DNA of 64,000 nucleotides from CAVPHV01 sp963821095 (GCA_963821095.1 CAWGCJ010000007.1:124001-188000), one strand, 5' to 3'. Shown: positions 16,823 through 25,221, numbered from the stretch's first letter. Notes: generated by a model not told the origin, from the sequence alone. Numbers and translations: made by a program.

Positions 16823-18247
16823 CTATCGCGGGCTTGGCGTGGTAGCTATTCGCTTACGCATGCGATGAGGCTTCGTCCGCCTCGCTCGCTTCGAGCGGCT
16901 AGCCAGCGTCGCCGTGCCGTGGCACGTCTTGTACTTGCGTCCGCTCCCGCAAGGGCATGGGTCGTTGCGTCCGATGCCGGCGAAGCGCTGTGCCTCCTCG
17001 GCGTCGAGGACCGCCGTGACGCCGGCAGGAGCGCGGCCTTGGCGGAGTAGGTCGGACATGATCCGCATCGGGCGGTCGATGTGATTGAAGAAGGTCTTGT
17101 AGCCGGCGCAAAGGTAGTTGAGGCCGGGATCCCCTTCGGGGGTGTTGGTGAAACGGTTCTTGGGGCAACCGCCGTGGCAGGCAAACCGGACCTTGCAACC
17201 TTGGCAGAATGGCGGAAGCGTGTCTCGCTTGTCGAGGCCGAACTGGCGTTGTTGGTCGGAGGCGACCAAATCGATCATCGGCGTCTCGTTGATATTGCCC
17301 AGCAGGTAGTCCGGTTCGACGTAGTGATCGCACGAGTAGAGGTCGCCGTTGTGTTCCAGGGCCACGGCGAGGCCGCACGTCTCTGAGAACACGCACACCC
17401 CCGGCGGCTCACCGTGCCAGTTGGCCAGTGCCGTGTCGAAGTGCTGGACGTAGACCTCGCCGACGTCGCCTTGGATCCATTCGTCGAACACGGCGGTGAG
17501 GAAGCGACCGAAGCCTTCCGGGCTGACGCTGCGGTCGGTGACGGAACCACCAGCCTGCACGTAGAGCGGCCGCTTCTCCTTACGCTCTGTGCTCCACCCG
17601 AGGTTCGCCAGCGGCAGCAGCGTCTCGGTGGCTCGCTCGACGATCGGGATGAATTGGATGAACCGGACTCCCATGTCGTCGCGAAAGAAGCGGTAGACGT
17701 CGCGCGGATGGTCCTGGTTGCCGGCATGGATGGTGCACAGGACGTTGACGTCGACGTCGGCTGCCCGTAGATGCTCGTAGCCAGCCATCACCCGGTCGAA
17801 CGAACCCTCGCCGCGCTTGTCGACCCGGAAGCGATCGTGCAAGTCCCGAGGCCCGTCGACCGAGACGCCGACGAGGAAGTTGTTCTCCCTGAAGAAGGCC
17901 GCCCAACGTTCATCGATGAGGACGCCGTTGGTTTGGATGGTGTAGGAGATGCGCTGGCTCGGTTTCTTGAGCTCGTCGACCAATTCCACCGAGCGGCGGA
18001 AGAAGTCGAGACCCATCATTGTGGGCTCCCCGCCCTGCCAGGCGACGGTGACCTCGGGTGTGCGGTGCGATTCGAGCAACTGGCGCAGGTAGGTCTCCAG
18101 CATCTCGTCGGCCATGCGGAACCGATCGCCGGGATACAGCATCTCCTTGGACAGGAAGAAGCAGTACTCACAGTCGAGATTGCAGATCGGCCCGGTCGGC
18201 TTGGCCAGCACGTGATACGCCGGCGGTCCGCCCCGCATTGTCAACAC
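16823..18247 (-). CDS. Radical SAM/SPASM maturase (anSME-like) with C-terminal SEC-C motif
   Basis: 474 aa, GTG start after AGGAGG. The radical SAM cluster motif is CNLDCEYC (about residues 22-29). WQGGEPTMMGLDFF and YTIQTNGVLIDERW follow, as in anaerobic sulfatase-maturating enzymes. The SPASM domain has CVFSETCGLAVALEHNGDLY, then CDHYVEPDYLLGN and CQGCKVRFACHGGCPKNRF, binding two auxiliary [4Fe-4S] clusters. The tail GRNDPCPCGSGRKYKTCHG is a SEC-C zinc finger. The normal target is a Cys or Ser turned into formylglycine in a sulfatase, but no sulfatase is near. A second, similar gene lies at 48694-50139. Confidence 0.93.
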   Translation of the reverse strand: MLTMRGGPPAYHVLAKPTGPICNLDCEYCFFLSKEMLYPGDRFRMADEMLETYLRQLLESHRTPEVTVAWQGGEPTMMGLDFFRRSVELVDELKKPSQRISYTIQTNGVLIDERWAAFFRENNFLVGVSVDGPRDLHDRFRVDKRGEGSFDRVMAGYEHLRAADVDVNVLCTIHAGNQDHPRDVYRFFRDDMGVRFIQFIPIVERATETLLPLANLGWSTERKEKRPLYVQAGGSVTDRSVSPEGFGRFLTAVFDEWIQGDVGEVYVQHFDTALANWHGEPPGVCVFSETCGLAVALEHNGDLYSCDHYVEPDYLLGNINETPMIDLVASDQQRQFGLDKRDTLPPFCQGCKVRFACHGGCPKNRFTNTPEGDPGLNYLCAGYKTFFNHIDRPMRIMSDLLRQGRAPAGVTAVLDAEEAQRFAGIGRNDPCPCGSGRKYKTCHGTATLASRSKRARRTKPHRMRKRIATTPSPR

Positions 18248-18317
18248 ATCGTCCTCCTGGAGCCTTCGTCCCTGCTGCAGGTTATCGGGATCGCTGCGCC
18301 AAGGAGCAGCTGCGTTC

Positions 18318-18600
18318 GTGGCGGATCTAGAGGACGGCGACGAGATCGGTCGCCTGCCGAAGAGGCATGATCAGCGCCTCATGGGCGCCGATGTGGGCGA
18401 GTACTTCACGCCGGGGTCAACCGTTGTTGTGGTGGTTGTCAACGACCGGCGCCTCGGCCGGGTCCGCCGCCCGCTACAAAATGCGGAGAGGGTGCACGAG
18501 CGAGCGATCGATCGATCCCGACGACCACCAAGCGCTCCTGGACGCTCTCACGAGAGATCATCGATCTGGCCTTTACGTTGGGGCGTGCTGATGATGACTG
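18318..18600 (+). pseudogene. Degenerate DUF1269 fragment
   Basis: One frame reads LPKRHDQRLMGADVGEYF and GSTVVVVVVNDRRLGRV. This aligns with LSKKHEEKELGVELDEYF and SSAVVVVVDDKYLDRV of the intact DUF1269 protein at 21975-22508. The match then continues in another frame (SIDPDDHQALLDALTRD against AISQDDYAKLQKAVSKSDD). The first half of the protein is missing and no start or ribosome site fits. It is on the opposite strand to the intact copy. This is a truncated, frameshifted paralog. Confidence 0.75.
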
Positions 18601-18688
18601 GCCAACGCCAACCCTCAGGCCCAACGGTCTAGAGTTGAGGTGGAGCGCTGTCGTAGCGCGACGCCCGCAACTGGCTGGAGGTAGTCAA

Positions 18689-18907
18689 GTGGTCTTCTGG
18701 AATTGGTTCTTCCTCTTCTTCATTTTCATCCCGATGATGATTGCGTGGCTCTACACCGCGATCGACATCTTCCGTCGGCCCGACGAGGGCGGGTTCACCA
18801 AGTTCCTCTGGCTGCTTCTGATTCTCTTCGTGCCGATTCTCGGCATGCTGATCTACTTCATCGCCCGTCCCAGCGATCCCGAGATCGCCGAACGCGCCAT
18901 CATGTAG
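18689..18907 (+). CDS. Small two-helix membrane protein (PLDc_N-like)
   Basis: 72 aa from GTG at 18689, placed seven bases after GGAGG. Longer upstream starts lack a ribosome site and would run through the DUF1269 remnant. Two hydrophobic helices are clear (VFWNWFFLFFIFIPMMIAWL and FLWLLLILFVPILGMLIYFI), joined by DIFRRPDEGG, with IARPSDPEIAERAIM at the end. The arrangement matches the short PLD-nuclease-N-terminal-like proteins common in actinobacteria, which have no catalytic residues of their own. The role is unknown. Confidence 0.8.
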   Translation: MVFWNWFFLFFIFIPMMIAWLYTAIDIFRRPDEGGFTKFLWLLLILFVPILGMLIYFIARPSDPEIAERAIM

Positions 18908-18923
18908 ACCCTCGTGGTGAGAA

Positions 18924-18952
18924 TGACCCCTCCGATGTGCTCGGAGGGGTCA
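18924..18952. terminator. Hairpin after the small membrane protein
   Basis: TGACCCCTCCGA and TCGGAGGGGTCA form a perfect 12-bp stem around a TGTGC loop, 17 bp after the stop. No T-run follows on the plus strand. Confidence 0.6.
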
Positions 18953-18991
18953 ACAAGCCGGGTCGCGGAGTCAGGCCGTCAGGCGGAACGT

Positions 18992-19897
18992 CTATGAGTA
19001 GTAGTGACGCTTGGTTGGTTGGGGGGTTGAGTGGAGTAGCAGGAGACGCATCGTCTGGGGGGGTGATGGACGGATTTGTTGATCTCGAGCGTGGGACGTG
19101 CGAGTTCTATTCCGGCTTGGACGATCGTTTTCCTGACGCCGAATCGCTCCGTCGGTTGCTGATGACCCGGATGACTTCGACGAGGGGTACCAGTAGCTGA
19201 TCGACAGAGTGATGGTGTTGTCGTGGATCGCAGAGGCCTGCACGGAGGGCGCAGGGTTGTCCAAGACCCGTCGACGTCGGCGACCGCCTTGGTGAGGAGA
19301 TCGGTGGTTGCATCGAGGTCGGTATCGAAGACGACGGTGAGTCGAAGCTCGCCTTGCGACTAGAGGTAGCGGTGTACACCACGATTGGCTTGCTGAGCAC
19401 TTCGGTGTTGGGGATGTGAACCTCGCGGCGGTCCGTCGCCGCAGCACGGTGCTTCGGCTCGCAATCGAGGTGACCGTCCCTTCATAGCCGATGGTCTCGA
19501 TCTGGTCCCCGACGTTGTACACGGGGCGGATAGTGAGTAGGAGACCGGCGGCAGTGTTTTCAACCATCGGCTTGAGCATGAGGACGCCGAAGACGAGCAA
19601 GACCACCACGATGATCGTGACCCAGCCAACCCCCACGCCGAGGATGCTGAGTGCCCACGCCAGCGCCACGAAAAACACAAACCAGCGCGCCACGCGGGCC
19701 CCGTCATTCACCACCTCTTCCGGCAGGTTCGGTACGCGCTTGAGTGCTCGCCGTGTGAGCCTGCGCACAAAGATGCCGACCGGCCAGGAGGCCACGAGGA
19801 CCACTATGGCTGCGACAACATCCCAGCCAGTCACGTTGGCCGAGGTGAGGGCGTTCTGCACGTCGTCGACTGTGCTCGATGACTGCCAGGAAACCAT
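18992..19897 (-). pseudogene. MscS-family mechanosensitive channel, multiply frameshifted
   Basis: From ATG at 19897 the first 150 or so residues are intact: VDDVQNALTSANVTGWDVVA, three hydrophobic helices, then NTAAGLLLTIRPVYNVGDQI, ETIGYEGTVTSI and TVLRRR, the MscS pore and beta domain. Downstream of about 19450 the frame must change five or six times in 400 bp to follow the family. The pieces read EVHIPNTEVLSKPIVVY, LTVVFDTDLDATTDLLTKAV, LDNPAPSVQASAIHDNTITL, SYWYP and KTIVQAGIELA. It is either a decaying gene or a poorly read stretch of a normal one. The many indels cluster near the G/T-rich block, which favours poor consensus. A second MscS gene lies at 37352-38265. Confidence 0.7.
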
Positions 19898-19983
19898 GCT
19901 GCCACGTCTCTTCCTTTCGTAATGGCGCGGCGGGCGACAGAGTATTACCGGGCGTCGGCTCCAGGGTTCTAGCGACGCGGATG

Positions 19984-20828
19984 CTAGCCGTCCGCCCGAA
20001 AGGTGCGTGGGCCTGCCGCGCTCCCAAACCGCACCCTCGAGCGTGGCGTCGGTAGCGTCGGCCTGGGCAGCCAGCGTTCCCGTGAAGTCGACTCCCGAGA
20101 TGTCGGCCCCGGTGAAGCGAGTGCCGCGTCGTGTCACGAGCCGGTGAGCGAGCTTGCGCAGCTCCCGGTCACGGGCCGAGCTTGAGGGCTCGCTTCGAGA
20201 GGTAGACGAGCAGCATGCCACGATGATGGCGGCCAATCCACCGTGGCACGACCGGCGGCGAGACCGCCGATCACGGCGACGATGCCAATCGCCAGGCGCC
20301 GAAGGTCCCGCCGATGATGCGGCCGAGCACCCCGGCAAGAGTGGCCATGCCTGCGAGCAGGAGTAGGCCGACAAGGCTGAAGGCGTTGAAGAATCTGATT
20401 CGCCGGGTGAGTACACCAGGGCAAAGTCGATGGCGACCACGATGGCGAGCACAATCAACGTTGCGATGGCGGCTTCCCGGATGCCCGCCACACCAGGAAC
20501 CCCAAGAACACGACAACCACGAGTACCAGCAGCCATCCGCCGAGCTTGTCCCGCCAATCGGGGGCGACGGCTGAATCGCGAACTGTGTCGGCGAAGTAGC
20601 CGATTACGACGCCGGCAGCGACGGAACCGCCAATGCGGCTCCAAAGAGCAATGTGCCCGTGAGCGGCCGGACACCAAGGCGGGCGCCGGTGAAGTTGGAG
20701 TGGGCAAGGTGAGCGTTGGTGAAGTCGGCGCCACGCACATCAGCACCGCTGAAGTCGGCCTCGGTGAGGTCGTGGTCGCGGAATGAACGGCCTCGAAGAC
20801 CACTGCCACGGAAGTCGTTACCCATCAT
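19984..20828 (-). pseudogene. Pentapeptide-repeat membrane protein, multiply frameshifted
   Basis: Begins MMGNDFRGSGLRGRSFRDHD and continues LTEADFSGADVRGADFTNAH, with the A/N-D/L-F-x-G pentapeptide pattern of a right-handed beta-helix. After about residue 60 frames must be joined to read a membrane segment (DKLGGWLLVLVVVVFLGFLV, IATLIVLAIVVAIDFALVY, FNAFSLVGLLLLAGMATLAG). A second pentapeptide block then follows: FTGADISGVDFTGTLAAQAD and ATDATLEGAVW. The end is taken at a TAG at 19984-19986 in the most likely last frame. As with the neighbouring channel, the indels may be sequencing errors. The order beta-helix, membrane domain, beta-helix is the notable point. Confidence 0.6.
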
Positions 20829-20955
20829 ATTCGCCCCTTGTCGCAGCTGTGATTATCCCACCGTGGAAGGTATTTGCGGGCGCCGCAACGGCTAGCCGGT
20901 CTCGGCACGATCCTCTCGTTCGACCCGACTTGGGATTGGCCGGCCCCAATAGAAA

Positions 20956-20980
20956 CGGCGCCGGCACGAGGCCGGCGCCG
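20956..20980 (-). terminator. Terminator-like GC hairpin
   Basis: CGGCGCCGGC and GCCGGCGCCG form a perfect 10-bp stem with a 5-nt loop. Read on the minus strand the stem is followed by TTTCT, on the plus strand by CTCGTTT, so it may act in both directions. It lies between the pentapeptide gene and the G/T-rich block, with no intact gene that it clearly serves. Confidence 0.6.
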
Positions 20981-21014
20981 CTCGTTTGATGGACCACTAG
21001 GTCCTATTGCCTGC

Positions 21015-21440
21015 CGAGCAAGGGTGGGGGGTGGGGGGGGGGGGGGGGTGGTGGGGAGTGTGGGTGAGAAGGTGGTGTGAGTGGGGAGGGTGTGGAAGAT
21101 GCGATTGTGCTGTAGTTGTAGGAGGTTAGCGTTAGAGAGCGTTAGCGCGGGTGCCAGGTAGTATGGGCGCGGTGCATGGCGGTATGGTGTGCGGGGTGTA
21201 GTTGGCGCAGCGCGGGCGGGGGAGAAGTGCTGGTGGTGCGGGGGGGGAGCTGAGTGGATGTGCTGGAGCGGCACAGTGTTTTGGCTGTGTAGAGGTGATA
21301 TTGGGGTGGGAGTTGGGGGGTGTTGTGTGAGTTGTGAGTGTGTTGTGGTGGGTTGTGGCGTGGTTGTGTGGGGGTGTGTGTGATAGATGAGGTAGCTGTG
21401 TTGTGTGTGTGCTAGTGTGCGCTTGATGTGCGCAGGCTGA
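21015..21440. other. G/T-rich low-complexity block, no gene
   Basis: The plus strand is overwhelmingly G and T here, starting with a G-run of more than ten bases interrupted by single Ts. It continues with strings such as GTGTGTGTGATAGATGAGG and TGTTGTGTGTGTGCTAG. Codon structure typical of the surrounding genes is absent, and frames seen here give low-complexity Cys/Val/Gly or His/Thr/Pro peptides. The G-runs could form quadruplexes. It could also be an artefact (see findings). No gene, RNA or repeat unit could be supported. Confidence 0.7.
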
Positions 21441-21880
21441 GCTGATGGTTGCTGATGATGAGGGTGTTGATGCTGAGATAGCCGTGGCCTGTGATCTCGT
21501 CTGGTGCGACATTGCGTGGTTCATGACAGGCACGAGAGGACAAAGGGGTCGATGCTCGCGGAACGTCTCCTGCTCCACCGTTGAACGGTGTATTGCCGGC
21601 GTTCGCAGCCCCACGCATAGTGGTTGTAGTGTCCGGGCACAAGCGTGTCGATGCGCCAGGTGGCCTCAATCCGTAACGATGTTGGTGAATCATCTCGTCA
21701 GCGTGCGTTGACCCGAGCTGCGCGTTGTCGAGATCACATGATGAGTGTTTCATCACAATCTCGAAATCGAATCCGCGAACGCCATCGTGACTCATCACAA
21801 CCGAACCCACTATCCCGCAAAAGAGGTCGGCACGGCGGCCCGAAGAGAGGGCCGCAGGTTCTGACCAGATAGTGTCCTAG
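21441..21880. other. Gene-less stretch with near-normal composition
   Basis: Composition returns to mixed but with less GC than the neighbours. Short frames exist on both strands, yet none has a ribosome site, family motif or typical third-position GC bias. It may be the decayed remains of an inserted element bordering the 94-bp inverted-repeat unit that follows. Confidence 0.4.
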
Positions 21881-21974
21881 GAGGCTATTGAACAACGCCA
21901 GCTTGGGCTCGCTGCGAGATCCACGACCAGGCTTACCCGCGGACGCAATCCCTACAGCGTTGTTCAGCGCCCTC
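21881..21974. repeat. 94-bp unit with imperfect terminal inverted repeats
   Basis: The left end GAGGCTATTGAACAACGC (21881-21898) matches the complement of the right end (21957-21974) at 14 of 18 positions, including a perfect TGAACAACGC. The right end abuts the TAA of the DUF1269 gene directly. The size and ends suggest a miniature or internally deleted insertion element. Short TAGGAG strings lie at the left end and just outside the right end, but a clean target duplication cannot be shown. A terminator hairpin with a large loop is the alternative. Confidence 0.5.
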
Positions 21975-22508
21975 TTAGGAGTCGACGGCGTCGGCGATCT
22001 CGTCGTCCGACTTCGAGACGGCCTTCTGCAGCTTGGCGTAGTCGTCCTGGCTGATTGCCTTGTTGACCTGCTTGTTGGCATCGGTCAGCGCCGCCTGCAC
22101 CCGGTCGAGGTACTTGTCGTCAACAACGACAACCACCGCAGACGAGTTCGGCGGGAAGTACTCGTCGAGTTCAACGCCGAGTTCCTTCTCTTCATGCTTC
22201 TTGCTCAGATGCCCAAGCAACGCACCAATACCGGCACCAATCGCGGTGGCGGCAAGCAACGGCGGAGCGAACAGACCAACGACGAGGCCAATCCCGCCAC
22301 CGATCCACGCACCGCTCGCGGTGTCTTCATTGGCATCGCCCTTTTCGAGCACGTCGACGTCACCGTTGGCGTCGCGGCTCATCACCACGGCACCCTCGAC
22401 CTTGAAGTCGTCGCCCTCGGCGTCTTTGAGCTGCTGGAAATCCGTCTGCGCGGACGTTGCGTCACTGTATGCAGCTACATACAGAACGAGATTGTCACCT
22501 TCTGACAT
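21975..22508 (-). CDS. DUF1269 family membrane-associated protein
   Basis: 177 aa. Starts MSEGDNLVLYVAAYSDATSA with DFQQLKDAEGDDFKVEGAVV, the paired ferredoxin-like strands of this family. A Gly-rich glycine-zipper membrane hairpin follows (GAWIGGGIGLVVGLFAPPLL and ATAIGAGIGALLGHLSKKHE, about 68-105). The protein ends with SSAVVVVVDDKYLDRVQAAL and an acidic helix. Such proteins are common in actinobacterial stress regions, but their biochemical role is unknown. A frameshifted partial copy lies at 18318-18600. The stop codon touches a short inverted-repeat element. Confidence 0.85.
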   Translation of the reverse strand: MSEGDNLVLYVAAYSDATSAQTDFQQLKDAEGDDFKVEGAVVMSRDANGDVDVLEKGDANEDTASGAWIGGGIGLVVGLFAPPLLAATAIGAGIGALLGHLSKKHEEKELGVELDEYFPPNSSAVVVVVDDKYLDRVQAALTDANKQVNKAISQDDYAKLQKAVSKSDDEIADAVDS

Positions 22509-22592
22509 GTATGTGTCCTTTCTCTGACACGAGTCTTCCTGTCTCCCCGTCCAGCTGTGCTGTGACGGAAACCTTGTTGCGTGAGAATGTAG

Positions 22593-22991
22593 TCATGCGA
22601 TGACCACTGTGACCGGTCCATCTGCCGGTGTGAGTGAGCCGTCCGAGAGGTCGATTGTGTAGCTGGGGTGTCCATCCGACAGCTGGGGGTCACTGATGAC
22701 AACGATAGCGTTGCTGACGTTGCTGCCGTCGGCCACCGAGAGCAGGGCATTCGGCGGGTTCTCCGCAAACGTGTCGTCGCCTTCACCCCAAGTCGACACG
22801 AAGTCGGTGGTCTTGATGGAGCCGGTCAGTCGGTAGGGGCGGGTGGAGAACTGCAGTGTGGTCGCCGCCACGCTGTGGAGCGTGATCCTGCCGTTGAGAT
22901 TGATCCCGAGGCTCTGTGCCGTCTGCACGTGCACATACACAGCACCAGCAGGAGCTATTTCAGGCGACTGGTAGTCGCTACCAGTCGCCAT
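22593..22991 (-). CDS. Hypothetical protein, beta-rich
   Basis: 132 aa, ATG with a GAGGAGGAAAGG ribosome site. Begins MATGSDYQSPEIAPAGAVYV. The body alternates short beta-strands with turns (GRITLHSVAATTLQFSTRPY, SVADGSNVSNAIVVISDPQL, YTIDLSDGSLTPADGPVTVV). It has no signal peptide, no membrane helix and no Cys. It lies 85 bp downstream of nothing on its own strand except the antiporter gene, and upstream of DUF1269, so the three may form a transcription unit. No family was recognised. Confidence 0.7.
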   Translation of the reverse strand: MATGSDYQSPEIAPAGAVYVHVQTAQSLGINLNGRITLHSVAATTLQFSTRPYRLTGSIKTTDFVSTWGEGDDTFAENPPNALLSVADGSNVSNAIVVISDPQLSDGHPSYTIDLSDGSLTPADGPVTVVIA

Positions 22992-23045
22992 CGTGCCTTT
23001 CCTCCTCAGCTGTTCGGAGCAACATGGTACGTCGGTCAGTTGGTC

Positions 23046-24377
23046 CTACGTGGCGGGGGGCGCCGGCGTTTCCGGCGTGTCGGTGTACGGGGCGGTTGCT
23101 TCGGTATGGGGGGAGAGCCGCATCCGGGGCCATAGGTGGTGCTGCTTGAGTGGTTTTGCCTCCGGCAGTTTGTCGGTGTCCTTGTGGGCGGCGAACCAGT
23201 CACCGTATCGCTCCGAACCCGGGTACGCGGTGAGGCCGTGGAGGAGCACACTCATACCCACCGTGATGGTGGCAACCGCAGTGATCGTGGCTTGACCGGC
23301 GAGATCGGCCTCCGTCACCACGAGAGCGGCAAAGACGATCGTGGCCAGTCCCCGGGGACCGAACCACCCCATGTAGAGCAGGGTCGGTCCGGCCAGCTTG
23401 GTCCCAACCATCGACAGGGCTACCGGTCCGATTCGGGCCACCGTCAGGGCGAGCACCGCCATCAGGACGATCTGCCACGTCATCACGTCGAAGGCGCGGT
23501 CCAGCACCAGTGCCCCAAACGCCAGGAAGCTGATCTGCACCATGACGAGGCCCAGGTCGGCAGCCACGACTTCGTTGGGCTTGATCTTGCCCTGGGTGGC
23601 CTGACCGTATGAGAGGCCCGCAACAAACGCCGCGATGAATCCGCTACCACCGCTGGTGTTGGCTGCGACGAACGCCGCAACGGCGAGCGCGATCACTGCA
23701 ATGCTGCTCCAGGCCCGCCCCATCCACCCCGCCTTCGAAGCCTGCACCAGAAGCCAGCCGCCGAGCAACCCGACGACGATGCCGACGCCCACAGCCACCC
23801 CGATCTCCCGCAGAAACGTCTCTGCCACGCCGGTGCCGGCTTCCTGCTCGGCGAGACCGATGAAGATCAGCACAAACGGAAGGCTGACACCGTCGTTGAG
23901 GCCGGACTCGACGTCCAAGGCTTGACGAATCCGTTCGGGAACCCTGGGGTTGGAGATCACCGCTTGCCCCAGCGCTGCGTCGGTTGGGGCGATGATCGCC
24001 CCGATGATGGCCGCCTCCCAGATATCGAGATCGGGGAACAGCCACGCGGCAAAGACGGCTCCCAGCAGGATGGTCAGTGGCAGACCAATGCCGAGCAGTC
24101 GACCGGGCAGGGCGGCATCCTTCTTCCAAGAGGAGAAATGCAGCGCGGCGGCATCGGTGAACAGCAGTAGGACCAACGTGGCCTGAAACAGCACATCGAC
24201 CACCGTGACCACATCGTCGGTGGTGCCGACCTCGAGGATCCCGAGCGCACTCGACCCAGCGAGCAATCCAAGGGCCACGAAGATGATTGGTCCCGTGATG
24301 GGGGTGGTCGCCAGCTTCTTCTGGACCAGCGCGAAGCCGAGCACGCAGATGGAAACGTAGAGAATCACACCGGCCAT
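23046..24377 (-). CDS. CPA1-type Na+(K+)/H+ antiporter
   Basis: 443 aa with about 12 hydrophobic helices, ATG after GAGGAGG. The transport core shows AAIIGAIIAPTDAALGQAVI, carrying the T-D pair, and VESGLNDGVSLPFVLIFIGL, carrying the N-D pair of the cation/proton antiporter fold. YMGWFGPRGLATIVFAAL follows in a late helix. The short cytoplasmic tail ends in a Thr/Pro-rich stretch. It probably exchanges Na+ or K+ for protons in pH or salt stress. That agrees with the MscS, DUF1269 and DUF2254 neighbours. Confidence 0.92.
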   Translation of the reverse strand: MAGVILYVSICVLGFALVQKKLATTPITGPIIFVALGLLAGSSALGILEVGTTDDVVTVVDVLFQATLVLLLFTDAAALHFSSWKKDAALPGRLLGIGLPLTILLGAVFAAWLFPDLDIWEAAIIGAIIAPTDAALGQAVISNPRVPERIRQALDVESGLNDGVSLPFVLIFIGLAEQEAGTGVAETFLREIGVAVGVGIVVGLLGGWLLVQASKAGWMGRAWSSIAVIALAVAAFVAANTSGGSGFIAAFVAGLSYGQATQGKIKPNEVVAADLGLVMVQISFLAFGALVLDRAFDVMTWQIVLMAVLALTVARIGPVALSMVGTKLAGPTLLYMGWFGPRGLATIVFAALVVTEADLAGQATITAVATITVGMSVLLHGLTAYPGSERYGDWFAAHKDTDKLPEAKPLKQHHLWPRMRLSPHTEATAPYTDTPETPAPPAT

Positions 24378-24427
24378 GCCGGACCTCCTCGCTCGGTCAT
24401 TCTAGATCAGTTGTTCTGCCGATTGGA

Positions 24428-24706
24428 TCAGGCGGCGTACCGTTCGCGACCCTCGTAAGCGCTTGCCGAGTATGAGGCGATGTCGGCGACGACGCCGAGG
24501 CCAATGATCACGTAGTCAAACCCGGTGACACCGTTGCCGGCCACGGAAACCCACATGAGCGTGGTCCATGGTGCAAAGAGGAATCCGAGGAACGCCCACC
24601 AGAAGCTCGAGAATGCCTTCTCCCACCGCACCGGTTGGGCAAGCCACCAGATCAGAATTGCGGCGCGGGGACCCAGCGTCACCAACGTCGCGAAGAAACA
24701 ACACAT
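24428..24706 (-). CDS. Small membrane protein, copy A of a tandem pair
   Basis: 92 aa starting MCCFFATLVTLGPRAAILIW. Three hydrophobic segments are visible: residues 1-20, FLGFLFAPWTTLMWVSV, and FDYVIIGLGVVADIASYSAS. The GPRAAIL-x-WWL, AF-x-SFWWAFLGFLFAPWTTLMW and GVTGFDYVI blocks are shared almost exactly with copy B at 24940-25221. The family is widespread in actinobacteria and has no known function. The ends of both copies carry Y-x-x-R-x-R-Y. Confidence 0.82.
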   Translation of the reverse strand: MCCFFATLVTLGPRAAILIWWLAQPVRWEKAFSSFWWAFLGFLFAPWTTLMWVSVAGNGVTGFDYVIIGLGVVADIASYSASAYEGRERYAA

Positions 24707-24939
24707 ACGTACCCAACCTCCGTGTCTAAGCCGACCGTCTTGACGCTACCGACGATGGCCCAGCCCGGCTAGCCAGATTCGGCATACTCCGAGCCGGGCG
24801 AACCGTCGTCGATTGCGGTTCACCTATGACCATGGCCCACATCTGGAGAGAAGGCGCCACCCGTATCGGGTGGAATGTGTCGACAGGGCGCGCAAGCGCC
24901 CGGGCGAAGGCCCAGGCGCTGCGTCGTCCAGTTCGCCGT

Positions 24940-25221
24940 CTAGGCGGTCATGTACCGGTCGCGGTTGGTGTAGCCGCTGCCGGCGTACGACACGATGTCG
25001 GCGAAGATGCCGATACCGAGAATCACGTAGTCGAATCCGGTGACACCGCCTGGCGCCACCGATGCCCACATGAGTGTGGTCCAAGGTGCGAACAGGAACC
25101 CGAGGAATGCCCACCAGAAGCTGGAGAACGCCGCTTCCCATCGCGCCGTATCGATCAACCACCACACCAGGATGGCGGCGCGGGGCCCGAGGAACACCAA
25201 GCTTGTGAAGAAACAACACAT
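24940..25221 (-). CDS. Small membrane protein, copy B of a tandem pair
   Basis: 93 aa starting MCCFFTSLVFLGPRAAILVW. It aligns end to end with copy A without gaps in the central FSSFWWAFLGFLFAPWTTLM. The DNA just upstream of both starts also matches (AACCTCCGTG-x-CT-x-AGCCG on the plus strand), so the promoter or leader was duplicated along with the gene. The 230 bp between the copies show no gene. This start was chosen over a longer one because it matches copy A and has the duplicated leader in front of it. Confidence 0.82.
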   Translation of the reverse strand: MCCFFTSLVFLGPRAAILVWWLIDTARWEAAFSSFWWAFLGFLFAPWTTLMWASVAPGGVTGFDYVILGIGIFADIVSYAGSGYTNRDRYMTA

